Shown here piece after piece: positions 62,437 through 64,000 of a stretch of 64,000 nucleotides of DNA. Both the position numbers and the translations under genes were made by a program. This DNA is from an uncultured Paracoccaceae bacterium. GTDB lineage: Bacteria > Pseudomonadota > Alphaproteobacteria > Rhodobacterales > Rhodobacteraceae. The number at the start of each line of letters is the position of its first letter. The stretch's first letter is position 1. Location: positions 2,031,264-2,095,263 of the forward strand of contig CATOSU010000002.1 of NCBI GenBank assembly GCA_951812615.1, written 5' to 3'. Below the pieces are notes generated by a model that did not search any database, had not been told where the DNA came from, and saw only the letters and a program-made list of their open reading frames with translations.

Positions 62437-63609
62437 CTATTGCGCCGGGACCAACGCGACCGGCGCCGGATCCAGCACAGCGGCATGACGGGCATGGAAG
62501 GACGCGCGTCGGATCACCGGATGATCGCCCGCCGCGCACAGATCGCGCATCAGGTTTTCGAACCCCGACCGCAAGTACAGCACTTGCCGGTCATCGCCGG
62601 CCCCGCCCGACAGGGCTGCGGCGGTCCGCGTTTCAGCCTCCGACAGCCGGTCCAGCAGGTTCCTCAGGGGCGCGCGCAGCATTTCGCCGGTGGCCAGACA
62701 ATAGGCCGCTGCCCCGTCCGGGCCCACCGCCCCGGCGTCAAGCAAAGCGGTCCCCAGTGCAACCGAGGTCACAGCGTCATAGTCCCGGGCAGGGTCAAAG
62801 CTGCTGCCGTAATAGATCAGCCGGAAGGCCAGGATAAACTCGAACGTGATCCGCGCCAGCTCCGGCCCCACCAGCCCGTCGATCCCGGCCAGCATGGCGC
62901 TCAGATCGACCCGCAGTTCTTCAAAGGCTCCGGCCAGACGCGTGCCCTTCAAAACCGGGTGGACGGCGACGGGCAGATCGGCAGAGCAATGGAAATGTTC
63001 GTGCAGATGCACCCAGATCGCCGCCGCCATGCGCAGATCTTCCGGCGCGGCCGCCCGCAGGGCAGCAAAGGAATCGTCGGTCCACAGCGTATCCAGCAAC
63101 GGGCGGATCCGGGTTTCGAAGGCCTCGACGAATTTCTCGCGAAAGTAGAACCCGTCTTCGTAGCCCTCCGGCAGCGTTCCCAGAATGCTGTCGGGGAAGA
63201 ACGCCACGAAGCGCAGCGTATCGCGCATATGCGCGGTGGCCGCGGTCACGGAAACCGGCCGCACATCGGGCGCCGGAAACGCCGCACGCAGGGCGCCGGT
63301 CGGGCCGATATCGGTAAACTCAAACCCGTGCAGGCAAATGACCCGGTGATCGTCGGCGTCGCGGACATAAGGCGTGGACATCAGCGCCACCATCAGCCCG
63401 CTGTCTTCCCGGTAATCTGAAACCGAAATCAGTCGGTTACCGGAAAAACTTCCGGTATCGATGCAACGTTTCAACTCGCCGGCCACGGGGCGGTGCCGCA
63501 TCTTCTCCAATACCGCAAGAGCCGCCGGACGGTCGATCCAAACTATGCTGCCATCGGGGCCGAAACGGATGCTGCGGTTGAGCTGATCTAAGAGGCCTGT
63601 ATCGGACAT
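62437..63609 (-). CDS. Unrecognised protein with an HExxH motif and a downstream EExRxD
   Basis: The 390-residue protein has no signal peptide or membrane segment. Its most striking block is HLHEHFHCSADLP (201-213), where His203-Glu204-x-x-His207 is a perfect HExxH zinc signature, followed by Glu230-Glu231-x-Arg233-x-Asp235 (GAFEELRVDLSA), resembling the EExRxD-type third ligand of DPP III/M49-like peptidases. A peptidase of an undefined family is possible. Upstream frames add no homology, so the ATG at 63609 was chosen. It is transcribed next to hflX with 86 bp between. Confidence 0.6.
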   Translation of the reverse strand: MSDTGLLDQLNRSIRFGPDGSIVWIDRPAALAVLEKMRHRPVAGELKRCIDTGSFSGNRLISVSDYREDSGLMVALMSTPYVRDADDHRVICLHGFEFTDIGPTGALRAAFPAPDVRPVSVTAATAHMRDTLRFVAFFPDSILGTLPEGYEDGFYFREKFVEAFETRIRPLLDTLWTDDSFAALRAAAPEDLRMAAAIWVHLHEHFHCSADLPVAVHPVLKGTRLAGAFEELRVDLSAMLAGIDGLVGPELARITFEFILAFRLIYYGSSFDPARDYDAVTSVALGTALLDAGAVGPDGAAAYCLATGEMLRAPLRNLLDRLSEAETRTAAALSGGAGDDRQVLYLRSGFENLMRDLCAAGDHPVIRRASFHARHAAVLDPAPVALVPAQ

Positions 63610-63695
63610 GATCCTTCCCGAACCGGTTTTAATTCTTGTTCCGGCGGCTTGCCGTGCGCGCAACCTAACAGAAATTTCACTACATCCCATCAAGT

Positions 63696-64000
63696 TCAGG
63701 TTGAATCGGTCAAAGAGGCGTATTGTCGGGCCTGCGTTGTGTTCCAGCGGACACAGATTTCAAACCCGGTCTCCGTGTTCGCCTCGGAAACCACCACGCC
63801 CTGCTCGTGCACCCATGCCCGGCGCCGGCCCTCTCCGTAATCCAGCGACAGGGTTTCCTCGCTGCGCTCTCCGGCCACAGCCTCCGAAACGGCCGCCAGC
63901 AGCGGGCTCAGCCCCTCGCCCGTCAGCGCGGAAACGAGGAATACGTCATCGCGTCGCGCCGCCCGGTTGTGACACGCTTCGCGGGTTTCACCGTCCAGCC
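63696..64000 (-). CDS. hflX: GTPase HflX, C-terminal end (partial)
   Basis: 101 residues of the C-terminus are in the window, beyond the GTPase core: DDVFLVSALTGEGLSPLLAA contains the G5-like SALTGEG, and the tail (GEGRRRAWVHEQGVV) matches the HflX C-terminal domain. The rest lies right of the window. HflX binds ribosomes and can rescue stalled ones. In related genomes hfq often lies nearby. Confidence 0.85.
   Translation of the reverse strand, partial: LDGETREACHNRAARRDDVFLVSALTGEGLSPLLAAVSEAVAGERSEETLSLDYGEGRRRAWVHEQGVVVSEANTETGFEICVRWNTTQARQYASLTDST

Noticed and set aside
1..64000. CRISPR arrays, prophage, integrative element or rRNA operon
   Set aside because: No regularly spaced repeats, phage structural or integrase genes, or rRNA sequences were seen. 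The only mobile gene set is the IS630 element.

Overview
The window reads as a piece of a chromosome from a high-GC marine alphaproteobacterium of the Rhodobacteraceae/Roseobacter group. The supporting signs are a B12-dependent class II ribonucleotide reductase (nrdJ), a CysG-DUF2849-CysI-CysH-DUF934 sulfate assimilation operon, a two-domain cold-shock protein, a Hint-domain protein, a SurA/PpiD-like foldase directly upstream of trpE, and GC-rich hairpin repeats ending in a GGAGTATTT...TGAAG tail. I cannot name the genus. There is no prophage, CRISPR array, rRNA operon or plasmid origin. The only complete mobile element is one IS630-type insertion sequence.

Layout. 1-3 kb: an unidentified partial gene, the Fe-S assembly genes sufT and a HesB/IscA carrier, a 2-oxoglutarate/Fe(II) oxygenase, tpiA, and a cytochrome P450. 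4.4-10.5 kb: an Lrp/AsnC regulator divergent from a sulfate/sulfite assimilation operon (cysG, DUF2849, cysI, cysH, DUF934), then fpr behind an FNR-type box. 10.5-16.3 kb: minus-strand genes for a phytoene-synthase-like protein, a methyltransferase, cimA and cysS, then DUF1697 and YjbR proteins. 16.4-22.2 kb: a possible catabolic group with a dimethylformamidase-like large subunit, a threonine-dehydratase-like enzyme, an aminotransferase and a non-pyrrolysine MttB-family methyltransferase. 22.5-30 kb: an ECF sigma factor, a flavin-dependent-halogenase-like protein, a PhoX-like protein, a DUF1513/imelysin pair and a RidA-family protein. 30-44 kb is mostly housekeeping: nrdJ, a lipoprotein, tRNA-Pro, DUF192, cold-shock, pdxH, fabI, a LysE exporter, a xanthine phosphoribosyltransferase, an aminotransferase, a ppiD-like gene and trpE. 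44-50 kb: a Hint protein, the IS630 element, tRNA-Leu, two diverged tandem porin-like genes and tig. 50-64 kb: an adenylate cyclase with TPRs, a SYLF lipoprotein, a frameshifted GH25 lysozyme, an OYE-family reductase, a TPR protein, an acyl-CoA-dehydrogenase-fold protein lacking both usual catalytic glutamates with a divergent LysR regulator, a beta-hydroxyacid dehydrogenase, a penicillin acylase, an unrecognised HExxH protein and the 3' end of hflX.

How genes work together. The cys genes form one pathway: CysH reduces activated sulfate to sulfite, siroheme-dependent CysI reduces sulfite to sulfide, CysG makes the siroheme, and Fpr may supply electrons. ppiD-trpE overlap and are probably co-transcribed. 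The acyl-CoA-dehydrogenase-like gene and the LysR gene look like a regulator-target pair. The imelysin and DUF1513 genes form a short operon.

The best candidates for new biology are the desulfinase-like acyl-CoA dehydrogenase, the halogenase-like flavoprotein, the HEHFH protein at 62.4-63.6 kb and the methylated-amine/amide-like cluster at 16-22 kb. At the DNA level the most striking features are a row of three different palindromes between convergent genes, a 26-bp palindrome whose ends are the stop codons of two convergent genes, duplicated 21-bp sites in front of cysG, and a base-composition break inside cysS.
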